From Allomeiothermus silvanus DSM 9946 (GTDB lineage Bacteria; Deinococcota; Deinococci; Deinococcales; Thermaceae): a stretch of 64,000 nucleotides of DNA. The stretch covers positions 1,632,001-1,696,000 of the forward strand of contig NC_014212.1 in NCBI RefSeq assembly GCF_000092125.1, written 5' to 3'. The notes beneath the pieces were generated by a model, which did not search any database, was not told the origin of the DNA, and saw nothing but the letters and a program-made list of their open reading frames with translations. Of this stretch, positions 45,830 to 55,941 are shown one piece after another (position 1 is the stretch's first letter; each line of letters opens with the position of its first letter). The translations under genes were made by a program, and so were the position numbers.

Positions 45830-46917
45830 GCCTTGGCCCCCCGTCTATCGCCGCGAGAAGCCGTATCTTTCGGCTCAGGCTGGTTGCGCAGGGCTTCTCT
45901 CGCGAGGGCGTGCAACAGCCCCAGGGCCAGCCCGGCCACGAACATGGAACTGCCCCCGTAACTAACTAGCGGTAAAGCACTACCGCTCACCGGTAAGAAC
46001 CCCATAACCACCCCGATGTTGTTGGCCGCCTGGAGGGTGAGGTAACCGGTGAGCCCCAGGGCCATTACGCTGCCCGCGCCCTGGGTGCGGGCAGCGATCT
46101 GCATCCCCCGTGCGAAGATCAGCCCGAAGGCCAACAGCACCATGAGCCCGGCAAACCAGCCCCCGGCCCAGATCACCGAGGCAAACACCATGTCGTTATG
46201 TCCTTCGGGAAGGTGAGGGAGTACTGCCCCTGGCCCTTGTCCCAAGGGCCCCGCCCCCACAATCACCTTCTGGGCCTGGGTGACTTGGTAAGCGGTGCCG
46301 GTGACATCGGCCTTGCCACTGAGGGTTGCCACCCAACCGTCAAAACGTTCCCGTACGTAGCTAAAGCGGTCCAGGTAGAGGCCTAGCATGGTCATGGCGA
46401 TAAAGCTGGCCGAGGCCCCGATGGCTAGCAGCCTGCGCCAGGGAACGCCGATCACGATGAGCATGAACGCGGCCAATACCAGGATAAAGATTCCGGTGTC
46501 AAAATCGGGTTCGATGATCACCAAACCTGCGGCAAAATCCACCGCCAACACCGGTCCTAGGATCGGGTAATCGGTGCCGCGCTGGTGAAAGAAGGCCGCC
46601 AGATAGATCACTATCGCCACTTTCATCAGTTCGGAGGGTTGAAAGTTGAAAAAGCGCAGGTCGAACCAGCGGCGCACCCCAGCGGGGCCTTCACCTATGA
46701 AGAGGACCGCGACCAAAAAACCCAGTGCCGCCAGATAGAGAAGGCGGGCATGGCGGGTCAGGAAGCGGGGGGAGAGCCAGCAGGCTAAAAACGTCACCAG
46801 TAGCGCGACGCCCAGCCGCAGCAGGTGAGACCCTTGCAACGCTGGCTCAGCTACCCCCACCCCGAGCAGGGAGAAGCCCATCAGCATGAGTTGAGCGATG
46901 AGAAGGATGGGGTCTAT
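45826..46917 (-). CDS. ftsW: Peptidoglycan polymerase FtsW (probable ATA start)
   Basis: SEDS-family glycosyltransferase that polymerises lipid II at the septum, with about ten membrane helices. Motifs: GVRRWFDLRFFNFQPSELMKVA, IIEPDFDTGIF, GPLGQGPGAVLPHLPEGHNDMVFAS and SGSALPLVSYGGSSM. The first ATG (46887) lies inside the first membrane helix and has no ribosome site. A perfect AAGGAGGT stands six bases before ATA at 46917, which is in frame and overlaps the murD stop (ATAG). From there the N-terminus reads (M)DPILLIAQLMLMGFSLLGV, a complete helix; 363 aa. Confidence 0.93.
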   Translation of the reverse strand: MDPILLIAQLMLMGFSLLGVGVAEPALQGSHLLRLGVALLVTFLACWLSPRFLTRHARLLYLAALGFLVAVLFIGEGPAGVRRWFDLRFFNFQPSELMKVAIVIYLAAFFHQRGTDYPILGPVLAVDFAAGLVIIEPDFDTGIFILVLAAFMLIVIGVPWRRLLAIGASASFIAMTMLGLYLDRFSYVRERFDGWVATLSGKADVTGTAYQVTQAQKVIVGAGPLGQGPGAVLPHLPEGHNDMVFASVIWAGGWFAGLMVLLAFGLIFARGMQIAARTQGAGSVMALGLTGYLTLQAANNIGVVMGFLPVSGSALPLVSYGGSSMFVAGLALGLLHALAREALRNQPEPKDTASRGDRRGAKA

Positions 46918-48185
46918 GGCGTACCTCCTTCCAACATCTCTGCCCCCAGCTCGAGGGCCACGCGGCGAAACACCTGTGAGCGTTCCTTGTAGTCTTTGAA
47001 CTGGTCGAAGGAGGTGCCCATCGGAGCTAGGAGGATGCTACCGCCCGATAGCCGGGATAGCCCCTCTTGTACGGCTTTGCGCAAGGTCGCCTCGCCGGAG
47101 GGTTCTTGAATGTTCACCAGCTCGGTGTATCCGCGGAAGGCCTGGGCCATCCGGGGGCCGTCCTCGCCGATGGCCAGGATGACCCGAACCCGTTCCGCCA
47201 CGATGCGCTCGAGCCCTTCCGTGGGGGCTCCCTTGTCCCGTCCGCCCAGGATCCAGGCAATGGGGGCCGGGGCCGCCTGCAAGGCTGCTTTCACCGCGTC
47301 GTAACGGGTGGCGATGGAGTCGTCGATAAAAACGACGTCGCCTTTGTGGGCGAAGGTGTCGAAGCGGCCTGGAAGCCTAGGGGCTGTCTTTTCGGCTTCG
47401 TCTAAGACGCGCTCGTCCCCAGCTTTCCCGGCGATGGACGCATAGGCTTTTGCGGCCTCGCGGGCAGCGCGCAGGTTGGTCTGGCGTGGGTTTGTCGCTG
47501 GGTGGAAAGGGTATTTCCTGGCCGGGGAATGGAGGATGGCCTGGACAATTTTGGGATCCTCGGCGTTGTATACCAGCGCGTCTTCAGCGGTGAGGTTGCG
47601 GATGAGGTTGAGCTTGGCGGCGTGGTAAGTCTCGAGGGTATGGTGCCGGTCCAGGTGGTCTACCCCCAGGTTGAGTAGCACCGCCACCCGCGGGCGGAAA
47701 TGTACGACGCGCTCGAGCTGGAAGCTGGAAAGCTCGGCCACCGCTACCTCGGCCTGCTCGATGATATCCAGCAAAGGCGGGTCCAGATTGCCGCCCTCGA
47801 GCGCTTTGAATCCCAGCGCCCGCAGGAAATGGGCGGTGGCCAGGGTGGCGGTCCCTTTGCCAGCCGTTCCGGTGATCCCCACGATGGGGGTCTTCGCGCT
47901 GCGGTAGGCGAGTTCGGCCTCCCCGATGATCTCAGCGCCCCCTTCTCGCAGCGCCAGAAGGCGGGGGTGATCCATCGGCACCCCGGGAGCGGCGATGACT
48001 TGCTGGTACTCCCCTGGTTGGGGATCGTCGTCGAAGGTGAACCCCAGCTCATCGGCGGCCCTGGCTTCGGCCTCTTTGAGCTTTTCATCGAAGTAACGGG
48101 CGCTCATCCGGTGATGGGCCAAAAAGCGCAGCACACCCATCCCGCTACGCCCAAGCCCGAAGACCAGGCGCTCAACTTCGCTCAT
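46914..48185 (-). CDS. murD: UDP-N-acetylmuramoylalanine--D-glutamate ligase
   Basis: 423 aa from ATG at 48185, which overlaps the mraY stop (ATGA); the longer frame to 48407 is antisense shadow. Adds D-glutamate to UDP-MurNAc-L-Ala. N-terminal VFGLGRSGMGVLRFL, ATP loop GITGTAGKGTATLATAHFL (about 107-125), LNLGVDHLDRHHTLETYHAAKLNL, FIDDSIATRYDAVKAAL, ILGGRDKGAPTE. The ATP loop has GKG where GK(T/S) is the rule; next comes Thr. Other active-site regions are normal and the cluster needs a MurD, so it is likely active. Confidence 0.95.
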   Translation of the reverse strand: MSEVERLVFGLGRSGMGVLRFLAHHRMSARYFDEKLKEAEARAADELGFTFDDDPQPGEYQQVIAAPGVPMDHPRLLALREGGAEIIGEAELAYRSAKTPIVGITGTAGKGTATLATAHFLRALGFKALEGGNLDPPLLDIIEQAEVAVAELSSFQLERVVHFRPRVAVLLNLGVDHLDRHHTLETYHAAKLNLIRNLTAEDALVYNAEDPKIVQAILHSPARKYPFHPATNPRQTNLRAAREAAKAYASIAGKAGDERVLDEAEKTAPRLPGRFDTFAHKGDVVFIDDSIATRYDAVKAALQAAPAPIAWILGGRDKGAPTEGLERIVAERVRVILAIGEDGPRMAQAFRGYTELVNIQEPSGEATLRKAVQEGLSRLSGGSILLAPMGTSFDQFKDYKERSQVFRRVALELGAEMLEGGTP

Positions 48186-49051
48186 CGCAACCCTCCCCAC
48201 AGGCCTACCGAAAGCGCTGTGCACAGCGCGGTGATGACGGTAAAGCGGAAAACCACCTTGCTCTCCTCCCAGCCGGAAAGCTCGAAGTGGTGATGGAGCG
48301 GGCTCATACGGAAAACACGCCGCCCGGTGCGGCGGAAATACGCCACCTGGATCACCACCGAGAGCATCTCGAGTACAGGGACGATGGCCGCTAGCGGCAA
48401 AAACCACAGCTTCCCCTGCAGGATGAACAGCCCTGCGACCAGCACCCCCAAGGCCTGGCTGCCGGTGTCGCCCATGAAGACTTTAGCCTTGGGGGAGTTG
48501 TGCCAGAGGAAACCCAAGAGCGCTCCGATGAGGGTTTGGGCCAGGGTCAGCCCGGCAAAGGGCAGCAGCAACACCAGGGTAACGCTGCTGAGAAGCCCGT
48601 CCACCCCATCGGTGAAGTTGAAAGCGTTGGCCGCAGCCACGATGGCCAGGGTGATGAGGGCGATGTCGAGGGCCTGCCCTAGGTAGGGCGCGGCGAGCTG
48701 GCGCTCGGCCCAGAAAGCAAAGACCACCGCCATCAAAAACTGCAACACCAGCTTTTCCCGCGCCTTGAGCGGACGCTTCAGCATCCCGGCTAGGTCATCG
48801 GCCAAACCTAGCAAGGCAAAGCCCAATCCCAAAAGCCAAAGCCCGGCATAGCGGTCCCCACCCGCCAGGAAATACACCACGGCAGCTGCCAGCAAAAACG
48901 CCACCCCACCCATGCTGGGGGTGCCGGTTTTGGCTAGATGGCTCTGTGGGCCGTCCTCGCGCACGTGCTTGCCCAGCCGCAGCGAGCGCATCAGGCCCAT
49001 CCACAAGCCCACCAAAAACCAGGAGAGGACCAGTGCGGCAGCGATACTCAT
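48182..49051 (-). CDS. mraY: Phospho-N-acetylmuramoyl-pentapeptide transferase
   Basis: Membrane enzyme making lipid I from UDP-MurNAc-pentapeptide and undecaprenyl phosphate. 289 aa from ATG at 49051 (AAAGGAG upstream), somewhat shorter than E. coli MraY (360). Motifs: KTGTPSMGGVAFLLAA, GLADDLAGMLKRPLKAREK (DD pair), ANAFNFTDGVDGL (DGxDGL), KVFMGDTGSQALG and SPLHHHFELSGW. Overlaps the upstream lipoprotein gene by ATGA and murD by ATGA. Confidence 0.96.
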   Translation of the reverse strand: MSIAAALVLSWFLVGLWMGLMRSLRLGKHVREDGPQSHLAKTGTPSMGGVAFLLAAAVVYFLAGGDRYAGLWLLGLGFALLGLADDLAGMLKRPLKAREKLVLQFLMAVVFAFWAERQLAAPYLGQALDIALITLAIVAAANAFNFTDGVDGLLSSVTLVLLLPFAGLTLAQTLIGALLGFLWHNSPKAKVFMGDTGSQALGVLVAGLFILQGKLWFLPLAAIVPVLEMLSVVIQVAYFRRTGRRVFRMSPLHHHFELSGWEESKVVFRFTVITALCTALSVGLWGGLR

Positions 49052-49815
49052 CGGGCTCCTTTGCTGATCAGCGAAACGAACTGCAAATTGAACGACAGCC
49101 GAACCAACCGCCCACCTTGGAGGGCATATACCCCTTGTGCGTCGGCGGCCAGATCGCCGAAGGCCCCGGCCAGAAAGTGGACGACAAGACCGCTCCGGCT
49201 TAGCTGGTAGATGCCCTCCGGAGCCAGTAGATATAGATCTTCGGCCAGGGCGACGGCTTTCGGCTCCGCCGGAAGCGGAAACCATACGCCCTCGGGCCAC
49301 CGGTAGGCCTCGCGCTTGGTCAGGGCTACGAGGTAGCCTTCATCGCCCACGACCTTGTAGAAGCTTCCATCGGTGATCTTGCGGCTACCGACGTAAAGCG
49401 CTTTGCCATCCACCCAGTACAAAGCCCTGCCGGTGTTGACCGCATCGCTGGCCTGGAAGGCAAAGCGCCCCCCTTCGGGGGTAAACAGGCCAAACTCCCC
49501 GCCCACCACCACCCGAGGCCGTACCTGCATAAACGTCGGTGTTCCTGGTAGTGGGAGGCTATCTCTTAGGCTGCCGTTTTGATAGACCAGGAGCTGAAAC
49601 GGATAGGCCAAGTAGACCAGGTCGCCATCCGCCGCTGCCAGGGTAGGTGCCGCGGGCAGGGCGAACTGCTGGTTCCCCAAGCGTACCCAGCGGCCCTGAA
49701 CCACCCCTCCTGCGACCAGCAGGGTTGGCTCTGAAGGGGTGGCCCCGGCGTGCGGGGCACAGGAGGCCAGGGTCGCGGCCAAGCTCAGAACCAGAAAAGC
49801 GTTGCGCGGATTCAT
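49048..49815 (-). CDS. Lipoprotein within the dcw cluster, propeller-like
   Basis: 255 aa from ATG at 49815. Signal ends LAATLASC (lipobox, Cys about 19). The body consists of repeated short strands around GxLxxLA/VYxL patterns (DGDLVYLAYPFQLLVYQNGSL, VNTGRALYWVDGKALYVGSRKI, AEDLYLLAPEGIYQLSRSGL, AADAQGVYALQGGRLVRL), suggestive of a small beta-propeller. It lies 40 bases after murF and overlaps mraY by ATGA, so it is coupled to wall synthesis. I recognise no named family. A scaffold for division or wall enzymes is a guess from position. Confidence 0.8.
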   Translation of the reverse strand: MNPRNAFLVLSLAATLASCAPHAGATPSEPTLLVAGGVVQGRWVRLGNQQFALPAAPTLAAADGDLVYLAYPFQLLVYQNGSLRDSLPLPGTPTFMQVRPRVVVGGEFGLFTPEGGRFAFQASDAVNTGRALYWVDGKALYVGSRKITDGSFYKVVGDEGYLVALTKREAYRWPEGVWFPLPAEPKAVALAEDLYLLAPEGIYQLSRSGLVVHFLAGAFGDLAADAQGVYALQGGRLVRLSFNLQFVSLISKGAR

Positions 49816-49855
49816 GCCCCGAGTCTGACCCAGCCCGATTTGCAAGGTCTGAGAG

Positions 49856-51148
49856 CTACTGCGCATCCCAGCCCTCCAGGAGCTGCTCCAGGCCGATCGA
49901 ACGCGAGGCTTTCAGATAGACCAGGTCTCCGGCCTGGGCGTGGGTTTTGAGATAGGCTTTAGCTTCTTCTAAGGTCTCGAGCCCCACCTTCCCCGTCTCC
50001 GCTGCCTGGGCCGGGGCGTACTTCCCCACGAATACCACGTCCGGGCTCACCGAGGCAGCCAGCCGAGCGGCCTCGAGGTGGTAGGCCAGGCTCTCCTCAC
50101 CCAGCTCGCGCATCTCGCCCAACACCAACCACTTCCGGCCCGGGAGATGGCTCAGGAATTCGAGCCCCGCCCGTACTGATAGGGGGTTGGAGTTGTAGGC
50201 ATCATTGAGGAAGATCAGGCCGCCTTTGTGCAAGCGCTCCATACGCCCGAACGGAAGCTGCAGGTGGGCCAGGCGCTCGATCACCGGATCGAGCGCAACC
50301 CCTACCAGTTCAGCCACTGCCAGCGCGGCCAGCGCGCCCAGCAAGGGGCCAAAGCCCGGATAGGGGAGATACACCCGCTGCCCGTTGAAGCGGAACCGGG
50401 TGGAATCTAGGCTCAGCTCGAGGTCCGTGGCGCGGAAATCTCCCGCCTCGATCCCGTAGGTTTTGAGCCCCGGCAGGTTCACCAGCTCGGCGGCCTGGGT
50501 GCTGGCCAGGCGAACTGGGCTCGAGGCTAAGAGCCCGGTTTCCTCACGGATCACATTCTCGAGTGTCCCCAGCCCCTCTAAATGCTCGGCTCCCAAGGTG
50601 GTGAGCACGCCGAGGTGGGGTTCGGCCAGGTAACACAGTTCGGCCATCTCTCCCAAGCGGTCGATACCTAGCTCGACTACCGCTCCAGGGGCATGGGGCT
50701 GGAGCCGGAAGAAAAACTGGGCCAGCCCCGGGGCGTTGTTGAGGTTCCCTTCCGGCGCAGGCCAACCTAGCCCCTGAGCGATGGCTTCTTTGGTGGTGGT
50801 CTTGCCTGAGCTGCCGCCCACCCCTACCACCGTCCCGCTGAATTCTTTGCGCAGGGCGTGGCCCAGCTCGAGCAAAGCCCGTGCAGGGTCAGCTACCTGA
50901 ACCGCTCCAGGATGGGCTTGATCCGTAAGGACCAAGGCAGCGCCAGCCTGGAGGGCGGCCTGGGCGAACTCCCGCCCGTGTACCTTGGTCCCCGGCAAGG
51001 CTATAAAAGCCGATCCTGGCTTGACTTTTCGTGAATCCCAGGTTAAATCCAGCGCCGGTTTTACCGGTGGGTGTACCCTTCCCTGGGTGACCTGTGCCAC
51101 CCAGTCCGGCGATATTTCCCTAACTGGCGTTATATGCACATCATGCAC
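49856..51148 (-). CDS. murF: UDP-MurNAc-tripeptide--D-alanyl-D-alanine ligase
   Basis: 430 aa. Adds D-Ala-D-Ala. N-terminal DSRKVKPGSAFIALPGTKVHGREFA, ATP loop GVGGSSGKTTTKEAIA (about 111-126), NLNNAPGLAQFF, ELGIDRLGEMAEL, FLNDAYNSNPLSVRAGLEFL, VLGEMRELG. GTG start at 51148, with GGTGAGGG upstream inside the end of ftsI. murE, which often sits between ftsI and murF, is not present here. Confidence 0.96.
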   Translation of the reverse strand: MHDVHITPVREISPDWVAQVTQGRVHPPVKPALDLTWDSRKVKPGSAFIALPGTKVHGREFAQAALQAGAALVLTDQAHPGAVQVADPARALLELGHALRKEFSGTVVGVGGSSGKTTTKEAIAQGLGWPAPEGNLNNAPGLAQFFFRLQPHAPGAVVELGIDRLGEMAELCYLAEPHLGVLTTLGAEHLEGLGTLENVIREETGLLASSPVRLASTQAAELVNLPGLKTYGIEAGDFRATDLELSLDSTRFRFNGQRVYLPYPGFGPLLGALAALAVAELVGVALDPVIERLAHLQLPFGRMERLHKGGLIFLNDAYNSNPLSVRAGLEFLSHLPGRKWLVLGEMRELGEESLAYHLEAARLAASVSPDVVFVGKYAPAQAAETGKVGLETLEEAKAYLKTHAQAGDLVYLKASRSIGLEQLLEGWDAQ

Positions 51149-51155
51149 AAGACCC

Positions 51156-52522
51156 TCACCGAGAATCCAGTGTACCGGGTTTGGTGGATGTTTCTACCGG
51201 GGGTATTCCCCAGTAGGCGAAGAGTCCCGCCGCAATCTGGCGAAAGACCGGGGCAGCGACCCAAGCCCCGTGGATGCGCCCACCCTTAGGGTAATAGACC
51301 ACCACCGCCACCGTGACCTTGGGTTTTTGGGCGGGGATAAATCCGGCAAAAAGGGCAGTGAAGATTTCCTTGGAGTAGCGCCCGTTGACCACGACCTGCG
51401 CGGTGCCGGTTTTGCCACCTAGCGGGTAACCCGGTAGTTGCGCTTCTTTGACCACCACCTGGGCCAGCGCTTGCCGCAGACTGCGGGCCACCTCTGGGCG
51501 GAATACCGGTTCAGGAACCGGCTTGGCGGTTGGTTCGAAGAGGGTGGGGGGGACGTAATTCCCGTCGTTGGCCAGGGCGTTGTAGGCCGCGGTAAGGTGC
51601 AAAGGGGTGATGAGGAATCCCTGCCCGAAGGTGTGGTTGGCGTACTCAACCTCGCCCCAGATGTTCGCCGGGCGCATCCGGGGGGCGGCCACCTTGACGA
51701 TGGGCATGGGCTCGGGGTCTTTGAAATGTAAAGCGGTGAAGTAGCGCTCGAGCACCGCCGGTTTGATCCGCTCAGCCAGGGTGCTAATCCCTACGTTGGA
51801 GGAATATTTGAGTACCTCCTTGAGGGTCAGCACTTGGGGGTGTGCTACCACGTCGTTGATGATCCAGCCGCCAATCCGGCGGCTCATGGGGGCTTTGACC
51901 TGGGTATCCAGCGACACCACACCCTCGTTGAGGAGGGTGGCGGCGGTGAGGGCCTTGATGGTAGAGCCAGGCTCGAGCGCCACCAGAAAAGCGTGGTTGC
52001 GCCACGAAACGTCCTGGCTAGGGTCACGGCGGGGGGCCGAGGGGTCAAAGGCCGGGCCGTTGGCTACAGCCAAGAGCTTGCCGGTCTGGGTCTCCATCAC
52101 CAGGGCTGACCCCCACTCCGCTCCCGAGGCCTTGAGCCCCTTCCACAAGGCTTCCTCGGCCAGAGACTGGATCACGGGATCTAGGGTGAGCTGCACGTCA
52201 AGTCCCTGCGATAGGGTGGGCTCGAGATCGTGCTCGAGCCCTTCCAATCCCCGCAAACTGCCCCGCTCACCGTAGCCCAGCACCTGAGCGGCAGATACTC
52301 CCAAAGGGTACACACGCTGTCCTGCCTGGGGGGTCATCGCCAAGGGGGTCCCGTCCTTAGCCAGCAAGCGCCCCCGCAAAGCGCTTCCGGCCTCCTGGGG
52401 CAAGGAGCGGAAGGCGAGGCGGGGGGATTGCTGCACCAACTGGTAGAGCCCCAAACCCATCAAGGCGAGGTACAAGAGGGCTCCCAACAGCACCACCCAG
52501 ACGCGATTCAGACTGGCTTGAC

Positions 52523-52526
<4 letters not shown>
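51156..52526 (-). CDS. ftsI: Penicillin-binding protein FtsI (PBP3-type transpeptidase)
   Basis: 456 aa, rather short for FtsI (E. coli 588). One N-terminal membrane helix (VWVVLLGALLYLALMGLGLYQLV), a dimerisation-like domain with RGRLLAKDGTPLA, then the transpeptidase: SxxK in LEPGSTIKALTAAT (Ser about 189), SxN in YSSNVGIS, KTG in YPLGGKTGTAQVV. Cross-links septal peptidoglycan. ATG overlaps the ftsL-like gene stop (ATGA). Confidence 0.95.
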
Positions 52527-54118
<1,592 letters not shown>

Positions 54119-54179
54119 CTCTCACCTGGACCTAAAAAATGTGTGCTGGAGGGAGCTTGTAGCTTTAGCTGAACACTTT

Positions 54180-54269
54180 CCCACCCGAAAGGTTGTTCTG
54201 TACCCCAGATTACCACGGATATACCACGTTTTACCACTCGTTCCCACTTCTATCCCACTCTCCTACCAC
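54180..54269 (-). promoter_or_regulatory. Array of eight MraZ boxes
   Basis: On the minus strand the hexamers GTGGTA, GTGGGA, GTGGGA, GTGGTA, GTGGTA, GTGGTA, GGGGTA and GTGGGA occur. Plus-strand left ends are 54264, 54253, 54242, 54232, 54222, 54211, 54201 and 54180. Steps are 11, 11, 10, 10, 11, 10 and 21 bases: whole helical turns, with one position left empty. This matches the MraZ-box type (GTGGGN with about 5-base spacers) but with more copies than the three or four usually reported. Confidence 0.85.
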
Positions 54270-54502
54270 CAGTCTCGGTGTAGTTGGGGCAGATTGCCCT
54301 TAAGGATCGCGCTCAATGGCTTCGCGAGCCCGCTTTGCCTGGCTGCCTTGGGGTGATCAGCCGGGGAGAAGGTTTGTGGGAAACGGAATAGAGCAGAGTA
54401 CTAGCAGAGAACTCGGGGAAGGCGGTGGGGCAGTGGCCGTTTTTACTCCGGTCCTGGGAGGTAGGGTAAGAGGCTGTCGCTTGGTAGAGCTGGGGGAGTT
54501 TG
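54270..54502. other. Spacer between MraZ boxes and IS5-like element
   Basis: No convincing gene. An open frame (54316-54516, plus) of 66 codons has no recognisable features and ends inside the insertion sequence. AGAGGCTGTCG (54469-54479) matches the outer end of the IS5-like element at 55409-55419 and may be a leftover of an older insertion. Confidence 0.4.
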
Positions 54503-55419
54503 AGAAACTGTTGTAAAAGTCCTCCACAGGAGGCTACGCGGCCCTGGCCAGCCGCTTCACCAACAAGCGTATCATGCCTAAATACATCCAGGCTTCCGTT
54601 ACCTCAGGATAGTACTCGTAATCTTTTCCCAGCCGTCGGTTTCGCCCCAGCCAGGCAAAGGTCCGTTCCACCACCCACCGCTTGGGCAACGGCCTAAACC
54701 CCTTCACACGCTCTACCTCCGGAAGTGGCTCCCCCTCCCTCACCCATACCCCCCGCATGGGGATGGGCAACCACCTCCAGCTCCAGTCCCAGCCCCCTAG
54801 CCACCTCCCGCAAACCCCGGTAGCCCCAGTCCACGAAGACCCTCCGTGCCCTCGGCCAATAGTCGAGGTCCATCCCCTCCTGCCCACCCCACCGGTCGTG
54901 CCCGTTGGCCGGGTGCACATACACCTTCAGCCATCGGCCCCCCGTGTCCGTCACTACCTGGCGTTTCCTCCCCTTGACCTTCTTCGCCCCGTCGTGTCCC
55001 CGGGGCCCCCTTTTTCCGTGGTCTTGACGGACGGACTATCCATGACAAGAGCGCTGGGGCAAGCCTGCCTTCCTTCTCGCTCCCGATCCCACCGGGCCAG
55101 GGCTTGGACCGCCTTCTCCCACACCCCCTCCTTCTGCCACTTGCGGAAGTAGTGGTAGACCGTAGACCAGTGGGGCAGGTCATGGGGCATGGCCCGCCAC
55201 TGGATGCCGTTTTTCAGGACGTAGAGTATGGCGTTGACGATCTCCCTTCTAGGCACTTTTGCAGGGCGGCCTCCCGGCTTGGGGGCGGGGATGAGGGGTT
55301 CCAGGAGAACCCACTCCGCCTGGCGGTCGCTAAAGCGAGCCTGATCCGAAAGGTCGCTGGGGTAAAATCTACGTGTAGAAGCCACCCTTCAAGCATAGTA
55401 GACTTTTACGACAGCCTCT
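54503..55419 (-). mobile_element. IS5-family-like element (IS427/IS1031 type), decayed
   Basis: Inverted ends AGAAACTGTTGTAAAAGTC (from 54503) and its near-complement ending at 55419 (GACTTTTACGACAGCCTCT) agree at about 15 of 19 bases. About 917 bp with a transposase on the minus strand in two or more frames. It lies next to a truncated IS630 gene. Confidence 0.75.
54534..55385 (-). pseudogene. IS5-type transposase with two frame changes
   Basis: Frame one (55385 to about 55010) has the IS5 N-terminus (LTDRQAEWVLLEPLIP-like: FSDRQAEWVLLEPLIPAPKPGGRPAK; LYVLKNGIQWRAMPHDLPHWSTVYHYFRKW) and the first catalytic Asp in ALVMDSPSVKTTEKGG. At AAAAAGGGGG a -1 shift leads to KKVKGRKRQVVTDTGGRWL and VFVDWGYRG (second Asp); such a shift is normal for the IS427 group. 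Near 54800 a second, +1, change is needed to reach [26 protein letters not shown] (Glu motif). The second break is unlikely to be programmed, so the gene is probably dead. Confidence 0.75.
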
Positions 55420-55427
55420 GAAACCGG

Positions 55428-55883
55428 TGTTGCCGAAGGTGTGGGCCCGCCAGGGGGAGCGACCGCGGGCGAGCGGTACCCATGGTTCTACGTCTGCAGC
55501 TTTGTGGAACCGGAGAGCGGGGCCAGCCTGAGTCTGTTGGTAGATGGGATGGACAGCGAGGTGATGAGCTGGGTGCTGCAGGAGTTTCAGGCCTGGGTAG
55601 GGGAAGGGACAGCCTGGGTGGTGCTGGATCGGGCGGGGTGGCACGTCTCCCGGCGGGTGGAGGTGCCCGAGGGGGTGGCCCTGGATTACCTGCCGCCCTA
55701 TTCGCCAGAGCTACAACCGGCGGAGCGGATGTGGCCGAGGCGGTGGCCAACCGGTACTTTGAGACGCTGGAGGCGATGATGGCGGTGGTGGCGGAGCGCT
55801 GTCAGGTGCTTTCGGCAGACCCGGCTACGGTACGCAAGCATACCCTCTTCCACTGGTGGCCCAGGATGAAGGAATCAACGTGA
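55428..55883 (+). pseudogene. C-terminal half of an IS630-family transposase
   Basis: Plus-strand fragments: PKVWARQGERPRA, then in another frame ERYPWFYVCSFVEPESG, WVVLDRAGWHVS (second Asp) and DYLPPYSPELQPAERMWP (the DDE_3 motif with Glu), then after a further shift VANRYFETLEAMMAVVAERC. Two frame breaks, and the N-terminal half is missing where the IS5-like element begins. Dead remnant. Confidence 0.8.
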
Positions 55884-55890
55884 AAGAGTA

Positions 55891-55941
55891 TGATTTATCC
55901 CCTTTGCTGGAGTTCGCAGCCTGACTGCGTAAAATCAGATC
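55891..55941 (+). mobile_element. 51-bp right-end remnant of the IS4/IS701-like element
   Basis: Identical to 2960-3010: the last ten codons of that transposase (ending SPLLEFAA, stop) plus its right inverted repeat. It begins right after the IS630 remnant, as if that element had replaced the rest. Confidence 0.85.

Noticed and set aside
54469-54479. AGAGGCTGTCG as the left end of the IS5-like element
   Set aside because: Matches the right end for 11 bases, but the match at 54503-54521 is longer and gives a normal element length; kept only as a possible older remnant.
54316-54516. 66-codon open frame upstream of mraZ
   Set aside because: No ribosome site, no recognised domain, ends within the insertion sequence, and low strand-typical codon pattern.
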